NCBI GenBank assembly: GCA_947175375.1
Contig: CAMWMT010000002.1
Location: forward strand, 1 to 30,024
Reading direction: 5' to 3'
Source of the DNA: an uncultured Clostridiaceae bacterium
GTDB lineage: Bacteria > Bacillota > Clostridia > Lachnospirales > Lachnospiraceae
DNA length: 30,024 nucleotides
Positions within the stretch are counted from its first letter, which is position 1, and every line of letters starts with the position of its first letter. Both the position numbers and the translations under genes were made by a program. The notes under the pieces are model-generated. The model searched no databases, had not been told where the DNA came from, and worked only from the letters and a program-made list of their open reading frames with translations. This document shows positions 1 through 8,078 of the stretch, in pieces.

Positions 1-50
1 TAGCGATTTTTGTATTTGACTTAGTGTTTAGTTATAAAAACTCAATAAGT

Positions 51-806
51 TTACGATACATCATAAAAATCCAGATCCGCAAAATCTTCTTCATTCCAAT
101 CGGTGAGAAACATATTATTGTGTCCATAACCGACCGGTAATATATATTTCCGGTTCAATTCCCTGCACTTTTCGTCCAACGGCAAAATCCGCAGAGCGTT
201 ATACTCGCGCAAGTCGCTCAATGTAAGCGCATAATTTTCAGCCGAGAAACAACTTCCTGAAAAGAATAAATATCCGTCTTCTGTATATTGCCAGTCATCA
301 GCCGGATAGCTTACTGTATTTGTGTTGTGGAGACAGCCGTCTTCGTCATATTGGTAATATCCCTTGCTAATATTTACATCGCCGTCCTTTGTTTTTAGAA
401 CCAATTTTTGAAAACCGTAATCATGTACCATAACAATGGAAAGTTCGCCTTTTTTCTTTTGCTCTACCGCTTTACAAAACGCTGCTGCCTGTTCTGCTCC
501 CACCATGTCGATTTGATTCTCACTGTCAACCGCCACATAACCGTTTTCGCCAAGCCTTGCAACCACATGCCTCAGCGTTTCAAGGCTGCCCAGTGTGTCT
601 GCTTCTGCCGCTTCCTCATAAATGTCACGGTAAACCGCTGCTATACTCTCTGCATCATCAAAATCCTCATCACTTGACGAATACTCTTCATGATCCCTCG
701 CTGTTTCCTCAGGTACCGATCCCTCTGGCAGTCCATCGCTGCATCCAGCCATCAAAAGAGTGGCGATGATAATCATGATTCTGCGTCTGTATTTCCTTTT
801 TACCAT
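51..806 (-). CDS. Hypothetical lipoprotein, third gene of a blaI-M56 operon
   Basis: A 251-residue protein of unknown function, probably anchored on the outer face of the membrane. The N-terminus has a run of Lys/Arg, a short hydrophobic stretch (about residues 10-20) and a lipobox ending LMAGC with Cys22. An acidic, Ser-rich linker (about residues 23-55) precedes a globular region with no motif I recognise. The ATG is preceded by GGAGGACAGGTC, a good ribosome binding site. It starts 30 bp after the M56 peptidase stop on the same strand, so it is probably co-transcribed and under BlaI control. It may be a sensor, a substrate or an effector of the M56 pathway; the sequence does not say which. 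Confidence 0.75.
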   Translation of the reverse strand: MVKRKYRRRIMIIIATLLMAGCSDGLPEGSVPEETARDHEEYSSSDEDFDDAESIAAVYRDIYEEAAEADTLGSLETLRHVVARLGENGYVAVDSENQIDMVGAEQAAAFCKAVEQKKKGELSIVMVHDYGFQKLVLKTKDGDVNISKGYYQYDEDGCLHNTNTVSYPADDWQYTEDGYLFFSGSCFSAENYALTLSDLREYNALRILPLDEKCRELNRKYILPVGYGHNNMFLTDWNEEDFADLDFYDVS

Positions 807-836
807 GACCTGTCCTCCAAATGGAAACTATTTCTC

Positions 837-3491
837 TTACATTTCTTTTAGCAGCTCTCGCTCATCCATGCACTCAAACCCGATTTGATCTTCCGGACTG
901 ACTGAAATGGTAACATTCTTCGTGCTGTAGTTTCTGGCAAGTTCATTTAACTTCTTTATGATATCAGCTTTGTCCATCTTAAGAATATCCTCGATATCCG
1001 TCTGATTCCAAAATTCCTGTATACCCTCTAACATGCCGCCGACACAGCGGTCGCGCTCCCCGACTGTCACCTTCTCTTTATCTGAGACATGATAGCCGAA
1101 CCCATAATACATTTGACACCATACATATGCCGCTTCCTCATCATTCAGCGTCTTCGTAAGATCATCTCCCAAAGAGACATCTTCCTCCGGCTTCCCGGTA
1201 TAAAGACTTCTTACAGCCATGGCATTTTCATTTCCGGACAGCGATATCGTACGAACAATAAACTCCTTTTCTTCATCAGATAAATCCACCCGGAAATCAT
1301 TCCAGATTGTATCGCAGCTGATTCTGTCATAACTTTCAGAATGCTCATTGCCCCATTCAAGCAGCTCGCGATTAAAATCTGCTAAAGTCATCTGTTCGTA
1401 ATCTACCTTTTTTAAAGAAAGTACAGACTGATAATCCTCGTTCGTTCCGGGTAAATATTCTCTGACTTCCTCGTTAAAATCATCATAGCCGTATGTGGTC
1501 ATTCGGCGCCTTAAATCAAATTCTGCCTGTTCTTCCTCCGTTGCCGCTCTTAGTCCTGCAAGCGTGCCGTTTTCGTAGACAGCAAACAGTTCTATCGCAT
1601 CCTTCGCATATACATTTTCACCGATTCCTTGATGTTCTGTGATCCATATATCCTGTTCTTCGTCCATGATTCCACGTACTTCCTTGTCCTGAAAATACAT
1701 CTTGCACTCATCTGTCCGTGCATCATAGTCACAAGTAAGCCCGAAAGGCATATAGGGCTTCAATACTGCCTCAAACTGTTCCAGACGTTCTCTCTGATAT
1801 TCCTTGTCCACATAAGTTTCATTCAGGTAAAGAGCTTCCAACGGCTGGTAAGCATACTCCACATCTACTTGAAGTTCATCCGTACTCAATTCTTCTGTTA
1901 ATGCAGTCATCGTATCATGGATCACTGTCTGCATAAATTCTTCATCCGCCAGTTCCCGTACTGAGTAGTTTGCGGAAAAAATATTATCCTTTATGGATTC
2001 TGCCATCCCTGATCTCGTATTGATATATTCCCCCACAGTCAGTTTATCGGCATCCAGTATCGTTAAAGTCATTACATATTCCAGTATAGCCATATCCCAT
2101 TTGTTATCTTCCGGCGTATCCGGATGACCTGCAGATACACAGCCGCTAAAATCCCGCTTCTGCCAGTGCTCCGCAGTCAGCGGTTCCAGCACATAGAACA
2201 TAAAATATGCTATATCATCCACATCACGATTTTCATAGAATGCTTCATTCATGGACAAGTGATCCAACAGATCTCTGTATTCTGCCGTATCGGTTAACGT
2301 CCACACTTTGTTCTGAAATTCTGATACAGTCATATTCTCATAATCGTCAAATTGGAGCGCAAGGAGTTTGTCGTATTCTTCCTGTGATATGCCTGTTAAT
2401 TCACCTGCTTGTTGCTCTTTATTGCCTGCCGCGGAAGTGGCAAATGCCATAGTTACCCCCACGACCAGTCCTGCCGCAAAAATCACTGCTGCGAGTGAAA
2501 TATTCTTAACCTTCATAATTGCACGTACTCTTTCCTCTATCGCATTCTGACTGAAATTATTGCATAATGGCATGAGCCCGCTTCTCTTTGCCTCCATGCG
2601 GATCAGCATATTCGCATAGGTGGACTTGTTGCTGACGCCGCATCTGCGCACAACACTCTCATCGCATGCAAGCTCAATATCCCGGTTGAGTAGAAAATAC
2701 ATCGCCCATACAAAAGGATTAAACCAGTGGATACAGAGGGCAGCGACCATGATCAGCTTGAGCACATTGTCACCATAACAGATATGCGTATATTCATGCC
2801 AGAGTACATATTCTAATGATTCCTGCTCTTCCCATTCCATTTTCTTCGGCAGCAGAATGACAGGGCGCAAAATTCCATAAGTAAGCGGTGCATCGATCCG
2901 GTCAAAGACTCTGACACTTACGGAACGTCTGCGTTTTGCAATCCATTGACTGATATAGTCATGACTGACTGGCAGTGACATCCCGAACTCCATGCGGCAG
3001 CGTATATAGGTTATCATAAAATATAACGCACACAATGATGCTCCGGTTCCCCAGATGATCATCCATATAAAACTTTTTGTTCCGTTTTCTATCCTGTTGG
3101 CTGAATTTATTGTTTCAGATAAAACATTGCCGCCGGTTATGTTCGGCTGCGGTGCTGCTATATGGGCTTCTATTGCTTCCGGCGTCTGCATCGACGCGCT
3201 GCCGCCTGACACTTCTGCCGTCCGTGCCGATTCTCCGCTATGGGGCAATGCCATTGACTGTACTGCTGTAAGTTCATCCTTTATATGATGCCCTGCAAGT
3301 GAATACACACTGAATGCAGACGTGATTTCAAATGGAATAAGCAGCCTGACCAGCACAACGCTCCACAGTATAACAAAGGCTCTCTTAGGCAGCCGGTTCA
3401 TTGCCAAAGCCCTCAACATTATGATTACAATCGTTAAAACAGCACCGTAAAAACTCATTAGCGCTAAACTCATCATTGTCACCTCTTTCAT
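837..3491 (-). CDS. M56 family (BlaR1/MecR1-like) membrane metallopeptidase with novel C-terminal region
   Basis: Antirepressor-type peptidase. In this family an extracellular signal activates a cytoplasmic zinc protease that leads to cleavage of the partner BlaI repressor. Hydrophobic segments lie near residues 8-30, 38-55 and 140-162, and another lies after the catalytic zone. The zinc motif HEYTH is at residues 232-236, followed by ELACDE near 270. After a transmembrane stretch near 330-350 the remaining ~530 residues do not look like the penicillin-binding sensor of BlaR1. They contain at least two related modules with the pattern DYE-x-MT-x-x-[DE]F, near residues 383 and 690. The start at 3491 overlaps the blaI stop as ATGA. 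An alternative ATG at 3476 follows a stronger GAGGTG ribosome binding site, so either is possible. The protein is 884 residues, longer than classical BlaR1 (about 600). The ligand is unknown; a cell-wall or antibiotic signal is inferred from the family. Confidence 0.88.
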   Translation of the reverse strand: MKEVTMMSLALMSFYGAVLTIVIIMLRALAMNRLPKRAFVILWSVVLVRLLIPFEITSAFSVYSLAGHHIKDELTAVQSMALPHSGESARTAEVSGGSASMQTPEAIEAHIAAPQPNITGGNVLSETINSANRIENGTKSFIWMIIWGTGASLCALYFMITYIRCRMEFGMSLPVSHDYISQWIAKRRRSVSVRVFDRIDAPLTYGILRPVILLPKKMEWEEQESLEYVLWHEYTHICYGDNVLKLIMVAALCIHWFNPFVWAMYFLLNRDIELACDESVVRRCGVSNKSTYANMLIRMEAKRSGLMPLCNNFSQNAIEERVRAIMKVKNISLAAVIFAAGLVVGVTMAFATSAAGNKEQQAGELTGISQEEYDKLLALQFDDYENMTVSEFQNKVWTLTDTAEYRDLLDHLSMNEAFYENRDVDDIAYFMFYVLEPLTAEHWQKRDFSGCVSAGHPDTPEDNKWDMAILEYVMTLTILDADKLTVGEYINTRSGMAESIKDNIFSANYSVRELADEEFMQTVIHDTMTALTEELSTDELQVDVEYAYQPLEALYLNETYVDKEYQRERLEQFEAVLKPYMPFGLTCDYDARTDECKMYFQDKEVRGIMDEEQDIWITEHQGIGENVYAKDAIELFAVYENGTLAGLRAATEEEQAEFDLRRRMTTYGYDDFNEEVREYLPGTNEDYQSVLSLKKVDYEQMTLADFNRELLEWGNEHSESYDRISCDTIWNDFRVDLSDEEKEFIVRTISLSGNENAMAVRSLYTGKPEEDVSLGDDLTKTLNDEEAAYVWCQMYYGFGYHVSDKEKVTVGERDRCVGGMLEGIQEFWNQTDIEDILKMDKADIIKKLNELARNYSTKNVTISVSPEDQIGFECMDERELLKEM

Positions 3492-3856
3492 TCAAGTTCC
3501 CCGACAATCTGTTTCAGCTTCTCAATCTGTTCGGCAGATAATTTTTTTCTGCCAAGCAGCGCTGCGAACAGCTTATCTGCAGAGCCATCATAGATTTTGT
3601 TGATCAGTTCATTGGTCTCTGCTTCCTGCACCTCTTCTTTCGGAATCAGTGCATGACACATGAAATTCGGCTCCGAACGCTGGATTGCTCCTTTCTTCAT
3701 ACAGCGTTTGATCAACGTATAAGTCGTATTCTTATTCCAGCCCAGCTCCTTTGTCAATTGATCTGCTATGTATTTCGCGGGAACATCTCCTTCCTTCCAG
3801 AGAATCCCCATCACTTTTAATTCCGAATCAAATAATTTCGTCGTTTCCTGTTCCAT
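3488..3856 (-). CDS. BlaI/MecI/CopY family transcriptional repressor
   Basis: A 122-residue winged-helix repressor. The N-terminal ~75 residues match the family, with LFDSELKVMGILW, then GWNKNTTYTLIKRCMKKG as the recognition helix and wing. The C-terminal helix (about 90-122) would form the dimer and be the target of the cognate M56 peptidase. The ATG follows GGCGGAGATAAAG. It is the first gene of an operon with the M56 peptidase (4-nt overlap) and the lipoprotein. It probably autoregulates: two dyads of the ACTAC/GTAGT type lie immediately upstream and overlap the promoter. Family assignment is firm; the inducing signal is not known. Confidence 0.92.
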   Translation of the reverse strand: MEQETTKLFDSELKVMGILWKEGDVPAKYIADQLTKELGWNKNTTYTLIKRCMKKGAIQRSEPNFMCHALIPKEEVQEAETNELINKIYDGSADKLFAALLGRKKLSAEQIEKLKQIVGELE

Positions 3857-3897
3857 CTTTATCTCCGCCTTTCTGGTAGTTCGTTTTTCTGCAACGA

Positions 3898-3958
3898 GAT
3901 AAGACTGCAGTAGTCTGGTTGTTATTTATAGACTACTACAGTCTTATCGCGTTGTCAA
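3898..3958 (-). promoter_or_regulatory. BlaI-type double operator over the operon promoter
   Basis: Two related 19-bp blocks (3898-3916 and 3930-3948) form a long inverted repeat with one mismatch. Each contains an internal dyad of the form AGACT-N5-AGTCT, the layout expected for BlaI/MecI operators. A consensus -35 TTGACA lies on the minus strand at 3958-3953. The -10 would fall in TAGTCTATAAA at about 3935-3925, inside the second block. Repressor binding would therefore occlude the promoter. The dyads are seen directly; the regulator assignment is inferred from adjacency to blaI. Confidence 0.8.
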
Positions 3959-4113
3959 TACCTTTTTTGATAATTCCAGGGGAAGGATTGAAGTGGACAT
4001 AAGGTGCCTCACGAAGAGCTGTTTCCCGCTGGGAGACGGGAAGTCCCTGCACCGGCTGACATATATTTCCTTTTCATCCGGGTTCATCTTCCATCATTTC
4101 TCCGGGAACATCA

Positions 4114-4160
4114 TTGACACGATGAAATAAATCTTATATAATTAAACTATAAGTTTAATT
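4114..4160 (+). promoter_or_regulatory. Sigma-A promoter with perfect palindromic operator for the TetR gene
   Basis: A -35 TTGACA (4114-4119) and -10 TATAAT (4137-4142) are separated by exactly 17 bp. A perfect 21-bp dyad, AATTAAACT-ATA-AGTTTAATT (4140-4160), starts within the -10 and covers the transcription start. This is a typical place for TetR autorepression; the regulator begins 17 bp downstream. Confidence 0.85.
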
Positions 4161-4177
4161 ATTGAAGGGAGAAACAC

Positions 4178-4822
4178 ATGGGTCGAAGGAAGAAAGAACC
4201 AAAGAGCGTACACCGGGAAAATATAGCGTCTGCTGCGTCAGTATTGTTTATGGAAAAAGGAATCACTGAAACTTCTATGGATGATATAGCGAAAGCTGCC
4301 GGATATAGCAAGGCAACACTGTATGTGTATTTTAAAAACAAAGAGGAAATTATTGGAATTTTAGTATTGGACAGCATGAAAAAACTATACGGATATATTG
4401 TTTCTGCGCTGGAGCAACAGGAAAGCACCAAATCAAGATATGATCTGATCTGCGACGGGTTAGTACAGTACCAGGAGGAATTTCCGTTTTATTTCAAAAT
4501 GGTGCTGGATAAAATCAACATTGATTTTGAAAAGGATGATTGTCTGGAAGAAGAAAAGGAAACCTTTCAAGTCGGGGAGGAACTGAATGCAAAGATAAAA
4601 GATTTCTTAATATCCGGCATGGAAAAAGGAGACCTGCGTACGAATCTGGAAATTATGCCAACCATATTTCATTTTTGGGGTATGCTTTCCGGAATCATTC
4701 AGCTTTCCTCAAATAAAGAAGAATATATTAAAAACTCAATGGGCTTATCAAAAAAACAGTTTTTGGAATATGGATTTTCCATGCTATACTGTTCAATTGC
4801 AGCGAAGGAGAGGTGTCGGTAG
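4178..4822 (+). CDS. TetR/AcrR family transcriptional regulator
   Basis: A 214-residue one-component regulator. The N-terminal DNA-binding domain (about residues 10-57) shows the TetR signature: MEKGITETSMDDIAKAAGYS, then KATLYVYFKNKEEI. The rest is a helical ligand-binding domain of the kind that ends in variable sequence. The ATG follows GAAGGGAGAAAC. The gene is preceded by its own consensus promoter with a perfect palindrome, so autorepression is likely. Its TAG stop shares one base with the GTG of the FMN-binding gene, so the two are translationally coupled and the regulator probably controls that protein. The ligand is unknown. Confidence 0.9.
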   Translation: MGRRKKEPKSVHRENIASAASVLFMEKGITETSMDDIAKAAGYSKATLYVYFKNKEEIIGILVLDSMKKLYGYIVSALEQQESTKSRYDLICDGLVQYQEEFPFYFKMVLDKINIDFEKDDCLEEEKETFQVGEELNAKIKDFLISGMEKGDLRTNLEIMPTIFHFWGMLSGIIQLSSNKEEYIKNSMGLSKKQFLEYGFSMLYCSIAAKERCR

Positions 4823-5232
4823 TGAAATTATCCGGAAAAAGAATCTTTGTGTTCACGGTAGTTTTTCTGTTTCTGATCGGTTTGATCTTCATGATGGTTT
4901 ACCTGAAAAGTGTGTCAGATTATAAAAAGGCAGTAAAAGAAACAACTTTCAGCGGCATAGACATTTCCGGTATTCCGGACGGAGTTTACGTAGGAGAATA
5001 CGACGTGAATTTTATATATGTCAAAGTCGAAGTAACCGTTCAGAGTGGAGCGATCACAGGCATTGATATTCTGGAGCATAAAAACGGGCGCGGGAAATCG
5101 GCAGAAATTGTTGCAGACAGAATCGTTGAGGAACAGAAAATAGATGTTGATACTGTATCGGGCGCAACCAACTCAAGCATTGTCATAAAGAAAGCCGTTG
5201 AAAATGCCCTCAAGGGGCATAATCAAAAATGA
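4822..5232 (+). CDS. Membrane-anchored FMN-binding domain protein
   Basis: A 136-residue protein with one N-terminal membrane helix (about residues 6-28) and an extracytoplasmic FMN_bind domain. The motif D-x-x-SGATNSS near residue 115 matches the site where ApbE-type flavin transferases attach FMN covalently to the Thr of SGAT. Such small flavinylated proteins usually pass electrons outside the membrane in Na+-NQR/RNF-related or reductase chains. I chose the GTG at 4822 because AAGGAG lies about 11 nt upstream. The in-frame GTG at 4813 would sit almost on top of that site. The start overlaps the TetR stop by one base. No ApbE or partner reductase is present in the window, so the electron acceptor is unknown. 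Confidence 0.85.
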   Translation: MKLSGKRIFVFTVVFLFLIGLIFMMVYLKSVSDYKKAVKETTFSGIDISGIPDGVYVGEYDVNFIYVKVEVTVQSGAITGIDILEHKNGRGKSAEIVADRIVEEQKIDVDTVSGATNSSIVIKKAVENALKGHNQK

Positions 5233-5255
5233 ACAGAAAACCAGAGCGGGAAGAT

Positions 5256-5303
5256 GCTGCCCGACAGCAGCTTCATGATACCCCCCTGGCGTTGGCCAGG
5301 GGG
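5256..5303. terminator. Paired hairpins between convergent genes
   Basis: Two hairpins lie in the gap between the FMN-binding gene and the hydrolase, which converge. One is GCTGC/GCAGC (5256-5271). The other is a stronger 9-bp stem CCCCCTGGC/GCCAGGGGG (5282-5290 with 5295-5303) with loop GTTG. No uridine tract follows on either strand, so this is only a possible bidirectional terminator. Confidence 0.4.
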
Positions 5304-5334
5304 ACCAGCCGCAGCGTTGCCTGACCGGACGCGT

Positions 5335-6150
5335 TTACAATTGATCCAGCATCTCGTATCCAAGCCTTCTAAATACCTGACAGAATTTCTGAAATCCGTC
5401 CTGTCCGATAATATAGATATTTGGCATATAGGACATTCGCTTTCTGGAATATTCGATTCGTTCCAGACCATTGTCAACAGCCGTGTGATTACTCAAAGCG
5501 ACATCCACTTTTTTATTCATGGCTTCCGTGACAAAATAATCTAGCGATTTTAAATACTGTTTTACACCCTCTTTTGACCATGGAGGCGTTGTACCGCCCC
5601 ATAATGCAGCCATGTGTATCTCGCCCCCTTCACTTACGGGAAAGATGTAGCTCAGTCCCCCGGGAGTATGCCCGGGAGTGCCATAGACATAGATGATCTT
5701 ATCTCCTGAGATTATCCGGTCGCCATCGTGAATATAGACATCTATTTTGTAATCCTTCCACGTTTCAGGCCGGTCAGGCTTGATCGGATGTTCTTTCCAG
5801 AAAATATCATCGGTTCTGGAAAGATAAGTCATGGTGTGGTACTGTTTAACGAACCATTTTCCGCATCCTGTATGGTCTGCATGCCCGTGTGTCAACAGCA
5901 GTTTCCTGATCTTCGCAGGATTCCATCCTGCATCTGTGACGGCCCTGACGATTGCATCAAATGCTCTTTGATCCGGCCATATGGCATCGATCAAGATCAG
6001 TTCCTCTGTGGTCTTTAATACAAAACAGCTTGTTTCTTTTTGTGAAACAATTAATAAATCATCAAAGATTACAGCATAAGTAAAAAAGGACATATCTTCC
6101 ATTGCCGTAATGGTTTCTCTGGTGATGACGGGTTTGTTTGCTCGATTCAT
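5335..6150 (-). CDS. MBL-fold metallo-hydrolase
   Basis: A 271-residue cytoplasmic protein of the metallo-beta-lactamase superfamily (glyoxalase II/RNase Z-like hydrolases). The zinc signature is LLTHGHADHTGC at about residues 87-98. A second metal ligand region, YGTPGHTPGGLSY, is near 156-168, and a late His-containing stretch, SNHTAVDN, is near 221. There is no signal peptide, so it is unlikely to be a secreted beta-lactamase. The ATG at 6150 follows GAGGAGAGC with good spacing. It is transcribed alone from a promoter near 6276-6304, through a leader that contains a 17-codon ORF. The substrate cannot be inferred from the sequence. Confidence 0.88.
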   Translation of the reverse strand: MNRANKPVITRETITAMEDMSFFTYAVIFDDLLIVSQKETSCFVLKTTEELILIDAIWPDQRAFDAIVRAVTDAGWNPAKIRKLLLTHGHADHTGCGKWFVKQYHTMTYLSRTDDIFWKEHPIKPDRPETWKDYKIDVYIHDGDRIISGDKIIYVYGTPGHTPGGLSYIFPVSEGGEIHMAALWGGTTPPWSKEGVKQYLKSLDYFVTEAMNKKVDVALSNHTAVDNGLERIEYSRKRMSYMPNIYIIGQDGFQKFCQVFRRLGYEMLDQL

Positions 6151-6183
6151 TTTTTTGCTCTCCTCTGCACATTTTTCGATCTG

Positions 6184-6237
6184 TCATTGCACAGAGGATA
6201 AACGGTTTTTGGCATGCATCCTTAAAAACACCTTCAT
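6184..6237 (-). CDS. Possible 17-codon leader peptide upstream of the MBL hydrolase
   Basis: An ORF reading MKVFLRMHAKNRLSSVQ lies between the mapped promoter and the hydrolase start. It has a good ribosome binding site (AAAGGTGGG) about six bases before its ATG. It is basic and has no hydrophobic stretch. Its stop lies 33 bp before the hydrolase ATG. It could be a translated upstream ORF that affects expression of the hydrolase, or chance. Confidence 0.35.
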   Translation of the reverse strand: MKVFLRMHAKNRLSSVQ

Positions 6238-6275
6238 GGATTCCCACCTTTCTGTAAATCTTGATCTATGGAATC

Positions 6276-6304
6276 ATTATAAATAATTTTCATTCGGAAG
6301 ACAA
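6276..6304 (-). promoter_or_regulatory. Sigma-A promoter of the MBL hydrolase
   Basis: On the minus strand TTGTCT (6304-6299) and TATAAT (6281-6276) are separated by 17 bp. The predicted start lies about 120 bp upstream of the hydrolase ATG. Confidence 0.7.
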
Positions 6305-6369
6305 TTCCTCAAAGTGCATGAAACAGAGCCGGTCCCTCTCTGGTTGTTTTTTTGCATTTTTTAAAATGC

Positions 6370-6409
6370 TTGACAGATAACATATGTTATGTAACAATAG
6401 TTGTATAAT
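6370..6409 (+). promoter_or_regulatory. Promoter region and palindrome of the second TetR gene
   Basis: TTGACA occurs at 6370-6375, directly followed by a perfect 14-bp palindrome ATAACATATGTTAT (6377-6390). A TATAAT lies at 6404-6409. The spacing between the two boxes is too long (28 bp), so the exact -35/-10 pairing is uncertain. The palindrome is a reasonable operator for the adjacent regulator. Confidence 0.5.
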
Positions 6410-6453
6410 GAACATAATCTTTAGAAACACACATTGGGAAGGGAAAGAATCAT

Positions 6454-7050
6454 ATGCCGCCAAAAGCAAAAATAACAAAAGCCATGATTTTGCATACAGT
6501 CCTAAACATCACAAAGGAAACGGGATTCAAGACAGTCAATGCAAGGAGTATTGCAAACCAGCTGCAATGCTCTACCAGACCGATTTTTACCTGCTATGAA
6601 AATATGGATGCGCTGAAAAAGGAGTTTCTTGACTTTGTATATGAATACTACGAACAGTATGTTATCCATTATCGAAATCTTTCAAAGGTTCATGAGCATC
6701 TGGTGTTGCCGCTGTCCTACGTTGATTTTGCGCAGAACGAGCCATACCTGTTTCAGTTTTTGTTCATAGATCACATGGATCTGAATATGACAGAGGCCAT
6801 GGACTTTTATCAGGAAGCGGATAACGAAAAACGGGCAAGAGATTTTTCTGAGGCGACAGGAATTGAACTGGAGCAGGCAAAGAGAATTTTTCTGGACCTG
6901 TTTCTTTATTCCCATGGAATTGCAGTTCTTACTGTGACAAAGAGAATGATACTGAACACAGAAAGCGCGGAGAAAATGGTTGCAAATGTTTTATCAGCCC
7001 TTATCAGACAGGAAAAACCGGACTGGGAAGTGCCAGTATCATATTTATAA
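6454..7050 (+). CDS. TetR/AcrR family transcriptional regulator
   Basis: A 198-residue regulator. The helix-turn-helix domain covers about residues 8-55, with TGFKTVNARSIANQLQC and then STRPIFTCYENMDALKKEF, as in TetR proteins that carry the PIF/PLY recognition segment. The C-terminal two-thirds are helical and probably bind a ligand. The ATG follows AAGGGAAAG. A methyltransferase gene begins 25 bp downstream, so both are probably one transcript and the methyltransferase may be its target. A palindrome upstream may be its own operator. The ligand is unknown. Confidence 0.85.
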   Translation: MPPKAKITKAMILHTVLNITKETGFKTVNARSIANQLQCSTRPIFTCYENMDALKKEFLDFVYEYYEQYVIHYRNLSKVHEHLVLPLSYVDFAQNEPYLFQFLFIDHMDLNMTEAMDFYQEADNEKRARDFSEATGIELEQAKRIFLDLFLYSHGIAVLTVTKRMILNTESAEKMVANVLSALIRQEKPDWEVPVSYL

Positions 7051-7075
7051 GGTGAGAGAAGGAGGAAGCTGAGAT

Positions 7076-7867
7076 ATGCAGATCAGTCAATATTTATGCG
7101 ATTATTATGATCATTACAATGAGGATAACCGGCTGACGTCAAGGCATGGTTCTATTGAGTTCCTTACTACCATGCGTTACATTGAAAAATATATAAGGCC
7201 AGAAGACCGCATACTGGAAATCGGAGCCGGGACTGGGCGATACTCTCATGCGCTGGCAGGTCAGGGATATATGATGGACGCAGTGGAATTAGTGGAACAT
7301 AACATCGAGGTGTTCCGCAAACATATACAGCCAGAGGAAAAAATTACGATTACGCAGGGAAATGCTCTTGATCTTTCTGCATTTCCAGATGATAAGTATG
7401 ACATGACTTTGCTGCTGGGTCCGCTGTATCATTTATACACGACAGAAGAGAAGCAAAAGGCCCTGTCGGAAGCGATCCGTGTAACAAGACCGGGCGGTGT
7501 GATCTTTGCAGCTTATGTGATCTCGGACGGCTGTCTTCTGGACGAAGGATTTTTGCGTGGCAATATCAGTGTTGCGGAATATATAAAAAATGGATTGCTT
7601 GATCCGGAGACATTTGCTGCGAAATCGGAGCCCAAAGATCTGTTTGAGCTTGTCCGCAAAGAGGATATCGACAATCTGATGTCGGCATTTTCTACGACCC
7701 GTTTGCATTATATCGCAGCGGATGGCCCTGCGCTGCTTCTGCGCGATGCCATAGATCAAATGGATGAAAATACGTTTGCACTGTATCTCAAGTATCATTT
7801 TGCCACCTGCGAACGAGCTGACCTGGCGGGTGTTACAAGCCATGCGGTAGATATATTCAGGAAATGA
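7076..7867 (+). CDS. Class I SAM-dependent methyltransferase
   Basis: A 263-residue cytoplasmic enzyme with a Rossmann-like methyltransferase fold. Motif I is ILEIGAGTGRYSHAL at about residues 46-60. An acidic motif II, DAVELVEHNIEV, is near 72-83. A later TLLLGPLYHLY segment near 115-125 is followed by ALSEAIRVTRPGGVIF, typical of Methyltransf_11/25 small-molecule enzymes. The ATG follows GAAGGAGG. It lies 25 bp after the TetR gene, so it is probably in its operon. The acceptor molecule is unknown; resistance or detoxification would fit a TetR partner but is only inference. Confidence 0.88.
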   Translation: MQISQYLCDYYDHYNEDNRLTSRHGSIEFLTTMRYIEKYIRPEDRILEIGAGTGRYSHALAGQGYMMDAVELVEHNIEVFRKHIQPEEKITITQGNALDLSAFPDDKYDMTLLLGPLYHLYTTEEKQKALSEAIRVTRPGGVIFAAYVISDGCLLDEGFLRGNISVAEYIKNGLLDPETFAAKSEPKDLFELVRKEDIDNLMSAFSTTRLHYIAADGPALLLRDAIDQMDENTFALYLKYHFATCERADLAGVTSHAVDIFRK

Positions 7868-7941
7868 TCATGGGGGATGGCAGTGATTATCCAGTGTATA
7901 ACAATGCTGTTGGACTGGCTTTGAAATGACTGGAAGAATCG

Positions 7942-7969
7942 TTAACATTTTTTAATAAACTGATATAAT
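7942..7969 (+). promoter_or_regulatory. Promoter reading antisense into the small toxin-like gene
   Basis: TTAACA (7942-7947) and TATAAT (7964-7969) are 16 bp apart on the plus strand. A transcript from here would start near 7976 and run straight into the 3' end of the minus-strand 27-residue peptide gene. No plus-strand protein gene follows until the RNA ligase, which has its own promoter. Confidence 0.6.
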
Positions 7970-7985
7970 AGACTTAACAGGACAG

Positions 7986-8069
7986 CTATTTCTTATTTTT
8001 CAAATTCAGAATCGCAACTATCAAAAGTGCGAAGGTCAGAAGGACTATAAATTCTTCATATGTACTCAT
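7986..8069 (-). CDS. Small hydrophobic peptide, holin-like type I toxin candidate (27 residues)
   Basis: The peptide starts MSTYEEFIVLLTFALLIVA and ends with a basic tail LKNKK. It has a polar N-terminus, one membrane helix (about residues 7-22) and a lysine-rich C-terminus. This is the layout of the putative holin-like toxin family (Hol_Tox), whose members often begin MSTYE or MSVFE. An AAAGGGG ribosome binding site lies nine bases before the ATG but is contained in a hairpin, which suggests translational control. An antisense promoter faces the gene from its 3' side. It would insert in the membrane and depolarise it if expressed. It is too short for default gene finders; function is inferred from family resemblance and context. 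Confidence 0.65.
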   Translation of the reverse strand: MSTYEEFIVLLTFALLIVAILNLKNKK

Positions 8070-8078
8070 AATAATCGA

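Noticed and set aside
5256..5335. Possible dispersed repeat shared with the 20565-20660 region
   Set aside because: Both contain short stretches like GCGTTG and CCGG with flanking hairpins, but an alignment by eye gives no continuous identity beyond about ten bases.
7870..7929. 19-codon ORF directly after the methyltransferase
   Set aside because: There is no ribosome binding site or recognisable sequence; it may be decayed coding sequence but this cannot be supported.
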